From Mucilaginibacter sp. SMC90 (GTDB taxonomy: Bacteria; Bacteroidota; Bacteroidia; Sphingobacteriales; Sphingobacteriaceae), in assembly GCF_022811725.1 (NCBI RefSeq), contig NZ_CP094527.1, positions 1,426,001 to 1,490,000 on the forward strand: 64,000 nt of DNA, read 5' to 3'. Shown here piece after piece: positions 34,400 to 43,246 of the stretch. Every line of letters begins with the position of its first letter. The stretch's first letter is position 1. A model generated the notes under the pieces. The model worked only from the letters and a program-made list of their open reading frames with translations. It did not search any database and had not been told where the DNA came from. The translations under genes and the position numbers were made by a program.

Positions 34400-35149
34400 T
34401 TAAATTATATTAATGCCGGCTTCCCTGTATACTGCAAGTTCATCATCATCAGGAGATACATCGGTAATGATAGTATTCAGTTCTGTTACCGGGCCTATGT
34501 AATAAGGATCGGCCTTGTTTATTTTTTCCAAGGTGGATAGGGCGATGGTTTCTTTTGAAATTTCGATCATGGTTTTCTTGATCTCTGCTTCCTCATAATC
34601 TCTTGTAGTAATGCCGATGGTAGGGTGTACACTGCAAATTCCGAAAATACAAAGGTCGGCCCGGATATTCCTGAATGCGTTTATAGTTTCGTGGCCGATA
34701 GTGGTGAAGGATGACTTGTACAGGCGACCTCCTGCAAATATTACTTCAACGGTTGGATGATCTTCAAGCGCATTTGCTACCGGGAAACTATTGGTGACTA
34801 CCGTAATCCTTAAATCGTCGGGGAGACTTTCAGCTACGGCAAGCGTTGACGTGCCGCCGTCAAAGAGCACAACCTGGCCATCTTTCAAAAAGCTTAGTAC
34901 TTTTGACGCTATCACCTTTTTTGAGGCGACATCATGCTTTTCCCTCGCCCGGTAATGATGCGGGATAGGGGAGTGAGCAACTGCGCCGCCTCTAACTGCT
35001 GTTAGCAATTTTTGATCGGCCAGTACTTTGATGTCGCGGCGTATGGTATCTTCCGAAACATTGAGTTTTTCGCTCAGTTCGGTAAGCATAACTTTATTGT
35101 CTTTTGATACGTGATCTAATATGATCTGGAGTCTTTCTTCTCTTACCAT
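34400..35149 (-). CDS. DeoR/GlpR-family transcriptional regulator
   Basis: The start at 35149 (MVREERLQIILDHV) gives 249 residues and matches the family's N-terminus; an upstream ATG at 35284 would run into the divergent gene. Residues 1-55 are the winged helix (LTELSEKLNVSEDTIRRDI). The C-terminal DeoR sensor domain has VVLFDGGTSTLAVAES, VTNSFPVANAL, IFAGGRLY and CSVHPTIGITTRDYEEAEIK. Such proteins sense phosphorylated sugars. It shares a 66-base divergent region, with regular TTGCAA sites, with a deoxyribonucleotidase gene, and precedes an MFS gene. Confidence 0.92.
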   Translation of the reverse strand: MVREERLQIILDHVSKDNKVMLTELSEKLNVSEDTIRRDIKVLADQKLLTAVRGGAVAHSPIPHHYRAREKHDVASKKVIASKVLSFLKDGQVVLFDGGTSTLAVAESLPDDLRITVVTNSFPVANALEDHPTVEVIFAGGRLYKSSFTTIGHETINAFRNIRADLCIFGICSVHPTIGITTRDYEEAEIKKTMIEISKETIALSTLEKINKADPYYIGPVTELNTIITDVSPDDDELAVYREAGINII

Positions 35150-35151
35150 GT

Positions 35152-35196
35152 TTGCAATATGATGCAAAGTTATAATTAATTTGCAAAATATTGCAA
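35152..35196. promoter_or_regulatory. candidate DeoR operator with four TTGCAA-like hexamers
   Basis: TTGCAA at 35152-35157, ATGCAA at 35162-35167, TTGCAA at 35181-35186 and TTGCAA at 35191-35196. Each pair is spaced 10 bp, one helical turn, and the pairs are 29 bp apart. The hexamer is self-complementary. They lie in the short divergent region between the regulator and the deoxyribonucleotidase, so binding would affect both genes. Confidence 0.6.
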
Positions 35197-35215
35197 TTAT
35201 GTTTTGCTTTGTTGC

Positions 35216-35776
35216 ATGAAAACGCAAGCAAAGAAAACCATTGCTATCGACATGGACGGCGTTATGGCCGATGTCGAGCCGCAACTGATCAGGTATTACG
35301 AGCAGTTGTATGGCATTACAACAACCATTGAAGCTATCGACGGCTTATCCCATGCGGAAGCATTTCCGTTAGATGCTGTAACGAAAGCCTCTCTGAACCT
35401 CCCCGGTTTCTTCCGTACGCTGCCGGTTATGCTCGGAGCTATTGAGGCTGTCAAAAAGCTGATGGAAGATTACGAGGTGTACATTGTTTCGGCAGCTACG
35501 GAATTCCCATTATCGTTGTTTGAAAAATTGGAATGGCTTCAGGAGTATTTTCCGTTTATCAGCTGGCGTAATATTGTGCTATGTGGCGATAAAAGCATCA
35601 TCCACACCGATTACATGATAGATGACCATTGTAAAAATCTCGACTATTGCAGCGGTAAGGCAATTATGTTCAATGCCCATCACAACAAAAATGAACATCA
35701 GCACATACGGGTCCACAATTGGGATGAAATATTGAACCTGTTTGAAATGGAAAAAGCTTCTGCAGATTTGGCATAG
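35216..35776 (+). CDS. 5'(3')-deoxyribonucleotidase, HAD superfamily
   Basis: About 186 residues from the ATG at 35216. HAD motif I is IDMDGVMADVEPQL (catalytic Asp pair), motif II is the VSAATEF region, and motif III/IV is IIHTDYMIDDHCKNLDY. These match the NT5C-type nucleotidases that dephosphorylate deoxyribonucleoside monophosphates. Being divergent from a DeoR-family regulator suggests control by nucleoside or sugar phosphate. An ATG four codons earlier (35204) is also possible. Confidence 0.88.
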   Translation: MKTQAKKTIAIDMDGVMADVEPQLIRYYEQLYGITTTIEAIDGLSHAEAFPLDAVTKASLNLPGFFRTLPVMLGAIEAVKKLMEDYEVYIVSAATEFPLSLFEKLEWLQEYFPFISWRNIVLCGDKSIIHTDYMIDDHCKNLDYCSGKAIMFNAHHNKNEHQHIRVHNWDEILNLFEMEKASADLA

Positions 35777-35850
35777 TATAACCTACGGAAGCTTTTTGAT
35801 AACTACGGACTATTGCTTTCGGCCTTAAGCATTCTGCTTTTAGCTAAAAG

Positions 35851-36699
35851 CTATTTCGTATCTATCCGGTAATTAAGTGATGCCGAAAAATTGGTGCCTG
35901 CGCCCGTATTGCGGCCTGTAACAAAGGTGCCGCCTGTTAAAAATAACGACAGGCTTTTGGCGAATGCATGGCCGTAGCTTAAGGATACCTGGTTAAATGC
36001 AAAATTTTTACTGGCGCTTGGGTTCACATTAAAATCTTTGTTGATACTGGTGGCATAAAAGCCGCCTACACTTAAGGAAATCTGCTCGCGGAATTTTTTA
36101 TCGAGCGTTAAGCCGTATGTGGCATTGTACCTGTCCTGGAAAACACTTTCGTAACCGAAGTACTCGCGTACGCCGTTTTCGAGGATAAAGAAAGAGTTTT
36201 TACCGAATAAATGCCCGCTGCCCGCAAAAGCCAGTTTAAGCTCAGCCCCTTTTTGGTTATAACCCAATGCCGTGTTGGTGTACATGGGTAAAATGGCCGT
36301 ACCCTGTAAGCTGAAGTAATATTTATAATTGATATTGGCCAGGTAATACCTGATACCCACTTCTAAATCCTGGAAACCCGAGCTTTTGCTGGTACCGAGA
36401 TCTGTACTAAAGGTGTTCATAACATAAGGTGCCAGTACCGATAAGGTAAACTTTCGGCTTAAGCCAACTTCTGAATATAAAGAGTAGCTCCATGAACTGA
36501 ATTTGCCGTTGTTAGCAAAGGCACCTTTATGACTGTCGGCATCCCAGGCTTTATTGGCAAAAAAGTAGGTAGCCGATGGTGACAGCGAGATCCTGCCCGG
36601 CCTTACCGGGAAACCTCCCGCATAACTTTTGCCGGTGGCTAAGGCTAACACCAATATCCCTGCAAGCAAGTATTTTGATAAAGTATTTTTCAAGGTCAT
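35851..36699 (-). CDS. outer-membrane beta-barrel protein (channel-like)
   Basis: A 282-residue exported protein from the start at 36699, with a signal peptide ending at KSYAG. The body has alternating aromatic beta strands (SWSYSLYSEVGLSRKFTLSV, GFQDLEVGIRYYLA, FSASLNYRIDTK at the end), like the Phenol_MetA_deg/XagA type of outer-membrane proteins. Family assignment is tentative. It is the last gene of a three-gene minus-strand cluster; the next gene upstream ends 19 bases before its start. Confidence 0.75.
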   Translation of the reverse strand: MTLKNTLSKYLLAGILVLALATGKSYAGGFPVRPGRISLSPSATYFFANKAWDADSHKGAFANNGKFSSWSYSLYSEVGLSRKFTLSVLAPYVMNTFSTDLGTSKSSGFQDLEVGIRYYLANINYKYYFSLQGTAILPMYTNTALGYNQKGAELKLAFAGSGHLFGKNSFFILENGVREYFGYESVFQDRYNATYGLTLDKKFREQISLSVGGFYATSINKDFNVNPSASKNFAFNQVSLSYGHAFAKSLSLFLTGGTFVTGRNTGAGTNFSASLNYRIDTK

Positions 36700-36718
36700 G
36701 TGTGTAGATTTTAAGAGT

Positions 36719-38062
36719 TTAAAATAAACCGAAGGTGTCGCGCATCCAACGACCCTCATAATCCTTGTACACCTGGCTCACCTCGTGCGCAAGGTTTTTA
36801 AATACCAATACGTGTTTATCATTATGCATCGAATTAAAAACCGCGTAACCATTATTTGGCGGTACGTAAGGATCTAAAAGGCCTAAACCCAAAATTGTGG
36901 GGCATTTTATAGTTGTTGCAAAGTTTTTGGTATCGTAATAATCAAGGTTGTTCAACACCTGGTCAAAAGTTACGCCGGGTTTGCTTAACGTATATTTTTT
37001 AATATCGTTAATGGGCCACTCAACAGCGCCAACCAAATTGCGGATATCGCTCATGATAGGATTTTGTGCCGAGCAGAGGGTTATACGATGATCGAGCCCT
37101 GCAAGTGCAATAGATAAATAACCTCCCATACTGCCGCCGGTAGCCAGGATCTGGTCATGCCTTAAATTAGGCTGCGCGTAAATGAAGTCGACTGCGCGTA
37201 CACAATCCATAATTACGCCGCGCATTACGTATTTGTTTTTATCCTCAATATGGTAGGAGATAAAAGCATCGCGCTCGGTATGGATCACATCGCGGCTTGT
37301 GCCTTGTCCGCGGGTATTCAGGGTGATGATCACCAGGTCGGGGTCGAGGCCCACAATAGGGTATAGCTTTACCTGGTAGCCGGGTAAGCCGAGCAGTACA
37401 GAAAATTTCTTGCTTTTATTTTTGCTGATGGGCACTGTCATGTAGCCGCGGATAGTAAGGTTATCCAGCGATTTCATTTCTATTTCGTAAACCTTGCGGT
37501 TTTCGGTGTTCATGGATGGCACCTCGGTAATTTTGTAGTTGGGTTTCACCTTGGCCAGTTCATCTTTGGCGGTTTGCCAAAACTGATCAAAGTCGGCTGG
37601 TTTGGCGTACTGTGATTTGATCTCATCAGGCCTGATGCCAAAAGCGCGACGGGTAGTATCGTCATAATCACTTACGTTGATCATCATGTTAACCTTATAA
37701 AAGCCAGTTTTTAGGTTAGGTACATCAAAATCATATTTGGAGGTACTTTTCCTGGCAACGTTTACCGGTTTGGACAGGGTTTTAACAATTTGTCCTTTAT
37801 CGGTAGTGATATTGTATGATATGGTGCCTTCCTGGTTGGTATTGTAGGTGTTTTTAACTTCAAAACTAAACGAGGCGGCAGAGCTAAATTCGCCATCTTT
37901 ATTATTGATGGTTAATACTGTTGATACTTCATCGTCACCGCCGCTTTTATCATTGGTTTCGGCCGGTTCCTTTTCGGTTTCCTGAGCCATAGCCGGCTTC
38001 ACGGCACATATGGTGAATAAAGCGAAAGCTATGATCAGTAGTTTATTAGCGTTTTTTAGCAT
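36719..38062 (-). CDS. exported alpha/beta-hydrolase, acetyl xylan esterase (CE7/AXE1) type
   Basis: From the start at 38062 the protein is 447 residues with a signal peptide ending at AMAQE. Residues about 40-130 form an immunoglobulin-like beta domain. The catalytic domain begins YAKPADFDQFWQTAKDEL and has TRGQGTSRD, the nucleophile elbow GGSMGGYLS, LLDPYVPPNN (Asp) and NLAHEVS (His), the CE7 triad arrangement. CE7 enzymes remove acetyl groups from sugars. It sits between an OafA-type acyltransferase and an outer-membrane protein, suggesting a role in modification or export of an acetylated glycan. Confidence 0.85.
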   Translation of the reverse strand: MLKNANKLLIIAFALFTICAVKPAMAQETEKEPAETNDKSGGDDEVSTVLTINNKDGEFSSAASFSFEVKNTYNTNQEGTISYNITTDKGQIVKTLSKPVNVARKSTSKYDFDVPNLKTGFYKVNMMINVSDYDDTTRRAFGIRPDEIKSQYAKPADFDQFWQTAKDELAKVKPNYKITEVPSMNTENRKVYEIEMKSLDNLTIRGYMTVPISKNKSKKFSVLLGLPGYQVKLYPIVGLDPDLVIITLNTRGQGTSRDVIHTERDAFISYHIEDKNKYVMRGVIMDCVRAVDFIYAQPNLRHDQILATGGSMGGYLSIALAGLDHRITLCSAQNPIMSDIRNLVGAVEWPINDIKKYTLSKPGVTFDQVLNNLDYYDTKNFATTIKCPTILGLGLLDPYVPPNNGYAVFNSMHNDKHVLVFKNLAHEVSQVYKDYEGRWMRDTFGLF

Positions 38063-38069
38063 GTTATAT

Positions 38070-39302
38070 TTAGGCTTTGATCTTGGCTGATTCATTTTCG
38101 GGATTACGTTCTTTGTTTTTGATCAGGAAATCAGACTTGCGGATATAATGATTAAGCGGCTCTTCTATCAATTTAAACAGCGTTATTGAAATGACATTTA
38201 AAACGATAAAAGCGTATAAAAGGTTTAAGCTATCATACTCAAACGGCGAATGCCAGTCCACCCCCCATTTGTCATAAAGTTCAAAAACGTGGTCATTAAG
38301 GCTGTTCATTCCCTCGTGTATGAAATTGTACATGTAACCTAAGTGGATAAGGTAAAATATATACGAGCTTTTGCCCAGCAGTTCAATAAAAGGGTGCGCT
38401 AAAAACTTTTTAAGCAGGGTGGTTTCGGTAAGCAAGCCATAAAAGAAAATAGCAATTGCGGTAGCCAGCAAATAGTTATTGGTGACAATGCCCCATGGAT
38501 TGTGTAAGCCAGCCTCATATCCTTTCGGAATAGTTAAGGTCGACATGATCCACACGCAAAAGAGGATCATGAAAAAGCCCAGGTAAGTAAATTTCTTTTT
38601 GCTTGTGCCATCCAGTTTTTGCTTCCTTACGATGAGTGCAAGCTGAATACCCGCGAAAAACTCAAAGCATCGGCCTAAAAACGTGTACAGCATCATAAAC
38701 GTAAAGTTGCCGAAGAAGCCGAACCAGTTTATTTGACTAAATATCAACACGAGTATAATGCCCAATCCTGTTACCGCGATAGGCTGAACATAAAACTTTC
38801 TGTATTTGGTGGCGATAAGGAAAATGAATGGTGCCGAAAAGTAAAAACACTCTTCAACCGTGAGCGACCAGCCCTGGGCAATGCCGGTAAATTTAAACTG
38901 ATCGAAAAAGCCGCGTACAAAAACGATGTTCATGAAAAACATAACCACCGGGTTTTGCCCTGCCGTTACTGTTTGGTTTTGCGTAAAATGATAAGCTATG
39001 AATGCGCCAACGGTAAGCAATGCATACATCGGGTAGATCCGTGCTACCCGGTTTTTAAGGTATTGCAGAAACCAGGCTTTGGTTAATTTGAAGCTATCAA
39101 AATACCTGAAGGCTATCAAAAAGCCCGAAAGCACAAAGAAAATGGTAACCCCGATATGGAACTCATTAAAGAACCGTTGCACAGAGTGGGGAAATTTCTC
39201 ATCAAAAACATACGAAAAATGCGATATGAAAACCAGGTAAGCTGCCATAGCTCTCACACCGGTTAATGCCGGAATATAATTGGATTGCGCTCTTTGTGAC
39301 AA
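38070..39302 (-). CDS. acyltransferase 3 (OafA/YrhL) family membrane protein
   Basis: A 410-residue inner-membrane protein with about 10 hydrophobic segments. The N-terminal ALTGVRAMAAYLVFISHFSY carries the conserved R/H pair of acyltransferase-3 proteins, followed by FHIGVTIFFVLSGFLIAFRY and WSLTVEECFYFSAPF. Such proteins O-acetylate surface or secreted glycans. It ends eight bases before the start of the CE7 esterase gene on the same strand, so both are probably one operon and may act on the same acetylated polymer. Confidence 0.9.
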   Translation of the reverse strand: MSQRAQSNYIPALTGVRAMAAYLVFISHFSYVFDEKFPHSVQRFFNEFHIGVTIFFVLSGFLIAFRYFDSFKLTKAWFLQYLKNRVARIYPMYALLTVGAFIAYHFTQNQTVTAGQNPVVMFFMNIVFVRGFFDQFKFTGIAQGWSLTVEECFYFSAPFIFLIATKYRKFYVQPIAVTGLGIILVLIFSQINWFGFFGNFTFMMLYTFLGRCFEFFAGIQLALIVRKQKLDGTSKKKFTYLGFFMILFCVWIMSTLTIPKGYEAGLHNPWGIVTNNYLLATAIAIFFYGLLTETTLLKKFLAHPFIELLGKSSYIFYLIHLGYMYNFIHEGMNSLNDHVFELYDKWGVDWHSPFEYDSLNLLYAFIVLNVISITLFKLIEEPLNHYIRKSDFLIKNKERNPENESAKIKA

Positions 39303-39679
39303 AACAGACGTATTTTAACTTTTAGATCAATTTAATTATACGTAAATGTTTGCAAAATGGATACCAATGTTTGAGAAGTTGCAGTTATTGAGTGGCAGCA
39401 GCAATTTAGGTCGTGGCATAAAACAAAATGGATTTGCTTATTCGTTAAACCTGAACCGGGATTTGGGGGGATTTGCCGGATTGATGGATTTTGTTTGGCT
39501 AAGTTTTCAAAGCGTTTTTATAGCATCGTCATTGCGAGGTACGAAGCAATCGCGAACTGTACAGATGAACTTGCATAGCCGCTCTGCCTATTGGGGATTG
39601 CTTCGTACCTCGCAATGACGCGTGGCTATTTTAGTGCCGTTGTTGGTATAGGATAAAAAATCTTGTCAATCCCAAAATC
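39303..39679. other. intergenic stretch between divergent/convergent units
   Basis: No convincing gene. A 90-codon frame at 39346-39618 ends inside the palindromic repeat (39537-39620) and codes for no recognisable protein, so I reject it. The left part is A+T-rich and may contain the promoter of the acyltransferase operon on the minus strand. Confidence 0.5.
39537..39620. repeat. CGTCATTGCGAG palindromic repeat, full copy
   Basis: Arms CGTCATTGCGAGGTACGAAG and CTTCGTACCTCGCAATGACG pair perfectly, extended by CAATCGC / GGATTG. The loop contains TGTACAGATGAACTTGCATAG. It lies 60 bases after the 3' end of the radical SAM gene and could terminate it. Confidence 0.8.
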
Positions 39680-40678
39680 CTATAAATCAAGGTTCAGGCC
39701 GCTTCCCTGCACCACACCCTTGCTCAAGATCCTTTGATCAATATAATACTGGATCTCAGATTTTTTCAATCCCCAGTTGGGGGCAATAAGCAGTTCGCGG
39801 TCACTAAGGCCAAAGAGGCGCTGGATCACAATATCCGGCCGAACAAGCGGTAACAGTTCGCACAAAAAGTCTGCATATTCTTCAATTCCGAACAGGTGGA
39901 ACGGTTCGCGTTTATATTTTACGCCCATTACCGAACCCTCAACAATATGCAGGTGGTGGAATTTTACAAACTTGATCTGTTTAAAGCGGTTGATCTCGTC
40001 GGCATATTTCAGCATCATCTCCTTAGTTTCCCAGGGGAAACCGAAAATGGTATGCACACAAATATCCAGCTTTGAATTTTCGACCAGGCTTAGGGCTTTT
40101 ATCAGTTCTTCATGACTGCAGCCACGATTGATCTGGTTCAGGGTATCGTTATAGATACTTTCCATACCCATTTCCAGGTCGACATCAAAACGGTCGGTAT
40201 AGCTTTCCAGCAGGGCGATTTTTTCGGCATCGATACAATCGGGACGGGTACCTACCGAAAGACCTACAATATCTTCAGTGCCATAGCTCAGCGCCTCGTC
40301 ATACATCATTTTAAGGTAATGCGCCGGTGCGTAGGTATTGGTATTGGGCTGAAAGTAAATGATAAACTTATCGGCCTTATTACCTTTACGGGCACGTTCC
40401 ATGCCTTCCTCAACCTGTTGGCGTACGGTAGGGGCGTTGCGGCTAACGGATGGGGTAAAGGAATCAACATTACAATAAGTACAACCACCGTAGCCTTTTG
40501 AACCATCACGGTTGGGGCAGGTAAAACCACCATCAACAATTACTTTAAATACGCGATGGCCTTTGTATTTTTCCTTAAGCCAGGGCCCGTAATTGTTATA
40601 GCCTTTTTCCCAGGTTGTTATTGCTTGCTGCTCCACTTTTCTTTCGTTAATTTTGCCGACTGATTTTGATCTAATCAA
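39680..40678 (-). CDS. radical SAM protein, TIGR01212/YtqA family
   Basis: A 332-residue cytoplasmic enzyme. The iron-sulfur cysteines are Cys54, Cys66 and Cys69 in CPNRDGSKGYGGCTYC, the TIGR01212 variant with longer spacing than CX3CX2C. Further family blocks are YFQPNTNTYAP, VGTRPDCIDAEK, EMGMESIYNDTL NQINRG and HTIFGFPWETKEMML. The substrate is unestablished to my knowledge, though a role in tRNA or RNA modification has been proposed for relatives. Monocistronic. Confidence 0.9.
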   Translation of the reverse strand: MIRSKSVGKINERKVEQQAITTWEKGYNNYGPWLKEKYKGHRVFKVIVDGGFTCPNRDGSKGYGGCTYCNVDSFTPSVSRNAPTVRQQVEEGMERARKGNKADKFIIYFQPNTNTYAPAHYLKMMYDEALSYGTEDIVGLSVGTRPDCIDAEKIALLESYTDRFDVDLEMGMESIYNDTLNQINRGCSHEELIKALSLVENSKLDICVHTIFGFPWETKEMMLKYADEINRFKQIKFVKFHHLHIVEGSVMGVKYKREPFHLFGIEEYADFLCELLPLVRPDIVIQRLFGLSDRELLIAPNWGLKKSEIQYYIDQRILSKGVVQGSGLNLDL

Positions 40679-40811
40679 TCAAGAGGCAAAGATAGTGAAT
40701 TTTGATGAGGAGAAAGCCCCATATTGCCTGTACGGAGTATATCCGGCTATGTATTGAATAGTCCTCTGATATGCATTATCATTGTTTGATAAATGATTTA
40801 ACCCCCAAAAC

Positions 40812-41030
40812 GTGTTATATATAAGCTCCACGCTTGACATAATTGGCTTACTTGGTGTATACGTATGCAATATTCCTTTATATGTTTATAAAGTATTGCG
40901 TGCTATTTACATTGGGCAACACATTCCCAGCTATCGTTATCTGTTTTATATACCCCAATGGCTTAATAACTATGTGAAGTTTATTGGATTAGGAATGCTG
41001 GTGTTGTTTTTTGCGATTATGGCAATTTAA
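40812..41030 (+). CDS. possible small membrane protein
   Basis: A 72-residue frame beginning with GTG, strongly hydrophobic (DIIGLLGVYVCNIPLYVY near the start, FIGLGMLVLFFAIMAI at the end), so it would span the membrane twice. I do not recognise it. The region 40679-41229 otherwise has only the 30-codon frame at 41137. It may be a real small membrane protein or chance in A+T-rich DNA. Confidence 0.3.
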   Translation: MLYISSTLDIIGLLGVYVCNIPLYVYKVLRAIYIGQHIPSYRYLFYIPQWLNNYVKFIGLGMLVLFFAIMAI

Positions 41031-41136
41031 AAGAAACGAAAGTTGCCACTATCTGCATCGCCTTCAATTAATATAATCGTTTACCCGTTTATAAATGATT
41101 AGCTTTGACAAAACACGTTCTTTAATTAAAAAACAT

Positions 41137-41229
41137 ATGAGCCTTAAAAAGCCAGGGGGTACCCCCGCAACCAGGAAATTCAATCCTACCACCTCTCAGA
41201 TTACTCACCCTAATTTAAATAATAAATAG
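41137..41229 (+). CDS. possible 30-residue peptide directly abutting the next gene
   Basis: An ATG at 41137 opens a frame that begins MSLKKPGGTPATRKFNP, is rich in Thr, Pro and Asn, and stops with TAG at 41227-41229. The ATG of the next gene follows at 41230 with no gap. The head-to-tail junction and polar composition suggest translational coupling, but the family is unknown and chance is not excluded. Confidence 0.35.
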   Translation: MSLKKPGGTPATRKFNPTTSQITHPNLNNK

Positions 41230-41547
41230 ATGGCTGCTAAATCATCAGAAATGCAAGCCCGTGAGTTTGTATACGATCTTGACAATTGTGCCAGCGAATA
41301 TGGCTTTGGCAAGGAAGACGTTTGGCAGGTACACCTTGTTACCGAAAAAGACAAGGCAAAGCTTGCAAAAACCTACTATCCGCTTATGTCGGTGCCAATG
41401 GCTGCAGAAACTATCCCTACCATCCTTTCCCTTGTGCAGGGTAAGCTTATCAAATCTAATGGCATGGAGCTGCCTGCCGGTAAATCCGTAGTAATTAAAG
41501 ACACGCAGCAATACCTGGTGGCTTATAATCTTAAGCGAACGTTTTGA
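41230..41547 (+). CDS. uncharacterised small protein
   Basis: A 105-residue, mildly basic cytoplasmic protein with no signal or membrane segment (REFVYDLDNCASEYGFGKED, KLAKTYYPLMSVPMAAETIP, VVIKDTQQYLVAYNLKRTF). I do not recognise the family. It starts immediately after a 30-codon frame and converges on the gene at 41565. Confidence 0.6.
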   Translation: MAAKSSEMQAREFVYDLDNCASEYGFGKEDVWQVHLVTEKDKAKLAKTYYPLMSVPMAAETIPTILSLVQGKLIKSNGMELPAGKSVVIKDTQQYLVAYNLKRTF

Positions 41548-41564
41548 TTACAGGTAGGCTGTAA

Positions 41565-42356
41565 TTAATTCACCTTCAAATATGTCTTTTTGTAAGTAGT
41601 CAGGATCTCGGTTATTTTGGATGGGTCCCGTTTTTCAAACAGGTGAATGATCCACACCGTAATACGCAGCATACCAACAGGGTTAACAATACCAAGGCCC
41701 AGCTTATTAATGTCATTATCCCGGCTGGCTATCTGTTTTGGATAGTCATCCCCGGTGCGGGTGAACAAGTCCTCGGCAAAGCACCAGGCACCGTCGCGGG
41801 CGTTGCTAAGGGCAAACTGGATCAGGATTGAATTATTTTGCGCGTGCAAACCTGCCAGCGACAATAGCGGAGAGATTTGGTTTAACTCGCTGATCACCTC
41901 GTAGGTAAGTGCTGAAAGTATGGTGTTGATGGAATTGAAATCCTTGTGCACTTCGGTTAGGGGTTGGTTAAGGTTGCGGGCAACTTCTACAACTGCAACA
42001 CCCAAATCAAGGTTGATATGGGCATTCATACCAATAAGCAGGTGCTGCAATACCAATTTTGACGATTTGCTGAAAATACCAAAAGCCAGTTGCCAGCAAT
42101 TTGAACAGGGCTGTTTTTGCTGCCAGCAGCGGTAGGCTGTAATATACCTGTTGGCAAATACTACGTCCAGTTGCTCCATCCGGGCTGAATTTTCAAACTC
42201 GCCATTTTGAATACCGTCTCTTACCTTACAGGTAACCTTATGATACAGCGCTGCAAAAAAACCGGCCCGGCTGTCGGTTTTTATAGCGTCGGCAATAATG
42301 GCCTCTAATTGTTCAATAATTTGATCAATGGTTTGAGCTTGTGCAATAGGTTCCAT
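41565..42356 (-). CDS. DUF5995-like protein
   Basis: A 263-residue, largely helical cytoplasmic protein. Blocks such as FFAALYHKVTCKVRDGIQNG, FANRYITAYRCWQ, LLIGMNAHINLDLGVAVVEV and DFNSINTILSALTYEVI fit DUF5995, whose members keep the NAHIN(L/Y)DL motif. The His and Asp residues of this motif could bind a metal, but no activity is known to me. No operon partner within 60 bases. Confidence 0.7.
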   Translation of the reverse strand: MEPIAQAQTIDQIIEQLEAIIADAIKTDSRAGFFAALYHKVTCKVRDGIQNGEFENSARMEQLDVVFANRYITAYRCWQQKQPCSNCWQLAFGIFSKSSKLVLQHLLIGMNAHINLDLGVAVVEVARNLNQPLTEVHKDFNSINTILSALTYEVISELNQISPLLSLAGLHAQNNSILIQFALSNARDGAWCFAEDLFTRTGDDYPKQIASRDNDINKLGLGIVNPVGMLRITVWIIHLFEKRDPSKITEILTTYKKTYLKVN

Positions 42357-42423
42357 AACAGGCAGATAAGTCCAGGTACATTTAATTATTTTAAAGATAG
42401 GTTTTTTGTTGATAGCTTGTACA

Positions 42424-43170
42424 TCAGGTTTTTATGTTAAAGATGCAAAACACTATTAAAAAGATCCCTATAAGCAGCAATCCCCCATATACATACTTAA
42501 AAAAAGATGCGTTGTTAAGTTTGTGGTTGAGGTACCGGCCTAAAAAAATTGCCGGAAATACCGCAGGGAGCGATACCATGAAGTATTTTAGTACTTCGGC
42601 CGTAATCAACCCTTTAAAAATATAGCCTGTTACCCCAATTAAACTTGCCGGCAAAAAATAACCCTGAAGGGTTGCCCTGAAATCTTTGGCGGTCCACTTC
42701 CGCATGTTGCCGTAAATAACCAGCGGTGGCCCGTTAACGCCATATGCACCTCCCAAAACGCCCGAAAGAAAGCCGCAGATAAAGAGCCATAGCTTGCTGT
42801 CGGTATCGAGCCTGAAGGTGTTTTTGCCGAACATGGCATATAACGAATACAGTATTATTAAGGCACCCAGACCGGTTTTTACCCATAACTCGTTACCATA
42901 TATCAATATCAGTAAACCAATGGGGATACCCGGTATAGCGAAAAGGATGAGCCACTTTGCACTGTTTAACTGAATCTTACTGTGATCCTGTATCACAACT
43001 ACCAATGCAACCAAAACGGAAATAAGTACCGAAAGTGGGACTGCCGCTCCGATAGGGATAAATATACTTAATAATGGTACGGCCACTAACGATTCGCCAA
43101 AACCAAAGGTTGACCTTACCAGTGTGGCAATAAAACTTATGATAAAAATGTAAAGAAAAACAAGATCCAT
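42424..43170 (-). CDS. TauE/SafE-family sulfite/anion exporter-like membrane protein
   Basis: A 248-residue inner-membrane protein with about eight helices. RSTFGFGESLVAVPLLSIF at the start and GFLSGVLGGAYGVNGPPLVI in the middle are the duplicated TauE/SafE motifs. Members export sulfite, sulfoacetate or other organic anions; the substrate here is unknown. It and the DoxX gene (76 bases apart, same strand) may be cotranscribed. Confidence 0.9.
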   Translation of the reverse strand: MDLVFLYIFIISFIATLVRSTFGFGESLVAVPLLSIFIPIGAAVPLSVLISVLVALVVVIQDHSKIQLNSAKWLILFAIPGIPIGLLILIYGNELWVKTGLGALIILYSLYAMFGKNTFRLDTDSKLWLFICGFLSGVLGGAYGVNGPPLVIYGNMRKWTAKDFRATLQGYFLPASLIGVTGYIFKGLITAEVLKYFMVSLPAVFPAIFLGRYLNHKLNNASFFKYVYGGLLLIGIFLIVFCIFNIKT

Positions 43171-43246
43171 CTTTGTGTTTATTAAACCTATTGATCATTT
43201 GCGCAAGGGCGCTGTATTGATCAATAGGTTGTTATACTTATTAATA

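Noticed and set aside
39346..39618. 90-codon frame between the acyltransferase and radical SAM genes
   Set aside because: Its 3' third is the palindromic repeat at 39537-39620 and the N-terminal part resembles no protein; better explained as intergenic.
23431..39620. CRISPR array formed by the repeated TGTCATTGCGAG units
   Set aside because: The copies are kilobases apart, individually palindromic and without regular spacers; no cas genes are present.
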